DNA from: Collinsella tanakaei
GTDB lineage: Bacteria > Actinomycetota > Coriobacteriia > Coriobacteriales > Coriobacteriaceae
Reading direction: 5' to 3'
Length of the DNA stretch: 64,000 bases
Assembly: GCF_016900375.1 (NCBI RefSeq)
Contig: NZ_JACJKB010000001.1
Coordinates: forward strand, 124,001 to 188,000
In this document: positions 61,546 through 64,000 of the stretch, piece after piece
How the letters are laid out: each line of letters begins with the position of its first letter
Position numbering within the stretch: position 1 is the stretch's first letter
The notes under the pieces: generated by a model
Told to the model about the DNA's origin: nothing
Databases searched by the model: none
The model's input: the letters and a program-made list of their open reading frames with translations, nothing else
Translations under genes and position numbers: made by a program

Positions 61546-62448
61546 ATGGAAAACTCCGCCCTCTCCTTCCAGGAGATCATCTTGCGCCTCCAGCAGTACT
61601 GGGGCAGCCATGGTTGCGTCATCATGCAACCCTATGATTCCGAGGTCGGCGCCGGCACGTTCCACACGGCCACGACCCTGCGCAGCCTCGGTCCCAAGCC
61701 CTGGCGCACCTGCTACGCGCAGCCCTGCCGCCGTCCCGCTGACGGCCGCTACGGCGAGAACCCCAACCGCATGCAGCACTACTACCAGTTCCAGGTGCTC
61801 ATCAAGCCGAGCCCGGAGAACTCCCAGGAGCTCTACCTCGATTCGCTGAAGGCCATCGGCCTCGACCCCGCCGACCACGACGTGCGCTTCGTCGAGGACG
61901 ACTGGGAGAGCCCGACGCTGGGCGCCTGGGGCCTCGGCTGGGAGGTGTGGCTGAACGGCATGGAGGTCACGCAGTTCACGTACTTCCAGCAGGTGGGCGG
62001 CATCGAGGTCGATCCCGTTCCCGTCGAGATCACCTACGGCCTCGAGCGTCTCGCCATGTACGTTCAGAACGTGACGTCCGTCTACGACCTTGTGTGGAGC
62101 TACCTGCCCGACGGCACGCCCATGACCTACGGCGACGTGTTCCTCGAGAACGAGCGCGAGTTCTCGGCCTACAACTTCGAGGTCGCCGACGTCGAGATGA
62201 TGCGCCAGAAGTTCGACGACTACGAGCGCGAGTGCCATTCCTGCCTCGATGCAAAGCTGCCGCTTCCCGCGTACGACTGCGTCATGAAGTGCAGCCACGC
62301 CTTCAACATCCTCGATGCCCGCGGAGCCCTGTCCGCCGTCGAGCGCGCCAACTACATCCTGCGCGTCCGCACCGTCGCCAAGGCCTGCTGCGAGGCCTAT
62401 ATGGCCGAGGTCGTCGGCGCTGACGATTCGGAAGGGGAGGTCGCCTAA
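61546..62448 (+). CDS. glyQ: Glycine--tRNA ligase alpha subunit
   Basis: Catalytic subunit of the tetrameric bacterial GlyRS. It is 300 residues. [36 protein letters not shown] and [20 protein letters not shown] are typical, as are [13 protein letters not shown] and [13 protein letters not shown]. The ATG used gives MENSALSFQ, matching the family; two in-frame ATGs upstream (61504, 61516) would add a non-conserved leader. GAGGGG precedes it. No T-box was seen in the leader. Confidence 0.95.
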   Translation: MENSALSFQEIILRLQQYWGSHGCVIMQPYDSEVGAGTFHTATTLRSLGPKPWRTCYAQPCRRPADGRYGENPNRMQHYYQFQVLIKPSPENSQELYLDSLKAIGLDPADHDVRFVEDDWESPTLGAWGLGWEVWLNGMEVTQFTYFQQVGGIEVDPVPVEITYGLERLAMYVQNVTSVYDLVWSYLPDGTPMTYGDVFLENEREFSAYNFEVADVEMMRQKFDDYERECHSCLDAKLPLPAYDCVMKCSHAFNILDARGALSAVERANYILRVRTVAKACCEAYMAEVVGADDSEGEVA

Positions 62449-62450
62449 CA

Positions 62451-64000
62451 TGGCCGAGACCCGAGACTTTCTGTTCGAGATCGGCACCGAGGAGATGCCC
62501 TCCGCGCCGCTTATGAACGCCGTGAAGCAGCTGCCCCGCCTGGTGTCCGACGGCCTCGATGCCGCCGGCCTGGCTCATGGCAACATCCGCATCGTCTCGA
62601 CCCCGCGCCGCCTGGCCGTGCTCTCGAGCGTTGCCACCGAAACCGATGCCATCCACGACATCAAGCGCGGTCCCGCTGCCAACATCGCCTTCGATGCCGA
62701 CGGCAATCCCACGAAGGCCGCCGAGGGCTTCGCGCGCAAGTGCGGCATCGCCGCCTCCGAGCTCATCCGCCGCGAGGACACCGACGGGCGCGAGTACATC
62801 TTCGCCGAGAAGGATATCCCCGCAGCGCCGGCCATGCCGCTGCTCTCCAAGCTCTTCCACGACGTGATCGCCAACCTCGAGTGGCCCAACTACCGCAGCC
62901 AGCGCTGGGGCACCACGCACGAGACCTTCGTGCGCCCGATCCGCTGGATCTGCGCCCTGCTGGGCAGCGAGGTCATCCCCGTGAGCTACGCCGACGTGAC
63001 GAGCGGCAACACCACGCGCGGCCACCGCGTGCTCGGCCCCGGTGAGCATGTCGTTTCCGAGCCCGCCGTCTACGAGCAGGTACTCGAGGAGGCCGGCGTC
63101 CTTTCCGAGGAGCGCCGCCGCCAGGTGATCGCCGACGGCATCGCGAAGATCGAGGCCGAGCGCTCCGGCGCGCATGTCGACACGCCCAAGAAGGTCCTCG
63201 ACGAGGTCGTGAACCTCTGCGAGTGGCCGACTGTGCTCGTCGGCACGTTCGACGAGGAGTTCCTCCACGTCCCGCACGAGATCATCTGCGAGTCGATGCT
63301 CTCCAACCAGCGCTATTTCCCGATCTACGACGCCTCCGGCGCCCTTACCCGTGAGTTCGTCGTGGTCGGTAACGGCAAGCCCGAGAACGCCGCCGCTATC
63401 ATCGACGGCAACGAGCGCGTCGTGCGCGCCCGCCTCTACGACGCCAAGTTCTTCTACGACGAGGACCTCAAGATCCCGCTCGAGGACTTCCGCGAGCGCC
63501 TCGCCAAGGTCGGCTTCCAGGAGAAGCTCGGCACCGTGCTGCAGAAGTCCGAGCGCATGGAGGACCTGGCGCTCGCCATCGCCTCCGCTGCCCGCATCGG
63601 GGCCCATGCCGCCTCCGACGCGCAGCGCGCTGCCCATCTTGCCAAGGCCGACCTCGTGAGCTCTGCGGTCGTCGAGTTCACGAGCCAGCAGGGCGTCATG
63701 GGCGGCTACTATGCGAAGGCGGCAGGGGAGAGCGACGAGGTCGCTGCCGCCATCCGCGATCATTACCGCCCGCGCTTCGCCGGCGACGAGCTGCCCTCCG
63801 GCATCGCCGGCTGCATCGTGGCCGTTGCCGACAAGCTCGATACCATCGCCGGCATGTTCGCCATCGATGAGCCGCCCACCGGCTCGAAGGATCCCTTCGC
63901 CCTGCGCCGCAGCGCCATCGGAATCCTGAACATCCTGCGCGAGCGTCTGCACTGCGGCTACGAGGAGCTTGTCGGACCTGCGCTCGACGCGTACGCCGAC
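62451..64000 (+). CDS. glyS: Glycine--tRNA ligase beta subunit, N-terminal part (3' end outside window)
   Basis: tRNA-binding subunit of GlyRS. 516 residues are visible; full-length proteins have around 690. RDFLFEIGTEEMPSAPL opens the protein, followed by STPRRLAVLSS, HETFVRPIRWICALLG, the HD-like region (CESMLSNQRYFPIYD), GNGKPENAAAIIDGNERVV and ARLYDAKFFYDED, all typical. The gene starts two bases after glyQ and is still open at base 64000. Confidence 0.95.

Overview
The window is a GC-rich, gene-dense bacterial chromosome segment. Gene content and order (MreBCD-PBP2-RodA rod-shape cluster, SigB-type sigma operon, aroK/aroB-like-pepP-efp-nusB synteny, many GTG/TTG starts) suggest an actinobacterium of the class Coriobacteriia, most likely Collinsella or a close relative. 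The taxonomic call is inference from gene content and protein style, not from a search.

Layout. 1-4.3 kb: end of ileS, lspA, rluD and a membrane GT2 glycosyltransferase. 4.4-8.1 kb: a small membrane protein and an orphan prepilin peptidase (minus strand), then dgt and rarA. 8.2-11.4 kb: an operon of a DUF948-like protein, an RsbW-like protein, a SigB-type sigma factor and an AI-2E family exporter. 11.6-18.1 kb: alaS, ruvX, mltG, a YqeG phosphatase, aroK and a degenerate aroB paralogue. 18.4-25.2 kb: pepP, a candidate type I toxin-antitoxin locus, efp, an Asp23 protein, nusB, xseB, tlyA, nadK, recN. 25.2-35.9 kb (minus strand): a FUSC-like membrane protein, then a full shikimate/Phe/Tyr cluster transcribed aroF-tyrA-aroB-aroA-aroC-(palindrome)-pheA-aroEK-aroQ. 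36.1-42.4 kb: tRNA-Arg(CCG), a P-type ATPase, a zinc-ribbon membrane protein, a cyclophilin and a TPR membrane protein. 42.5-51.3 kb: mreB-mreC-mreD-pbp2-rodA, a DUF697-like protein and a radical SAM protein. 51.3-56.2 kb: its TIGR03936-type partner, rplU, rpmA, obg, nadD, yqeK, rsfS. 56.2-58.6 kb: a RAYT-type tyrosine transposase and dinB, each bordered by long palindromes. 58.8-64 kb: rpsP-khpA-rimM-trmD-lepB, then glyQ and the start of glyS, which runs off the window.

Most notable structures. (1) A family of long, almost perfect palindromes built from an inverted 21-base unit (GGCCTC, two variable bases, TGGGGACGTAGCC) lies around a RAYT transposase and dinB. The same unit reappears 26 kb away inside the aromatic operon, nested in a second palindrome type to form a perfect 90-bp inverted repeat. 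This looks like a REPIN/RAYT system. (2) Between pepP and efp a 27-residue hydrophobic peptide with a good ribosome binding site converges on a structured short RNA with its own terminator, the layout of Fst/par-like type I toxin-antitoxin loci. (3) An aroB paralogue that has lost all recognisable metal ligands sits at the ancestral aroK-aroB-pepP-efp position, while an intact aroB and an aroE-aroK fusion lie in the second aromatic cluster.

Only two stretches above 300 bases lack a conventional gene: 18127-18442 (AT-richer leader of pepP) and 19574-20020 (the candidate toxin-antitoxin locus plus the efp leader). No CRISPR array, rRNA, prophage or complete insertion sequence was seen.
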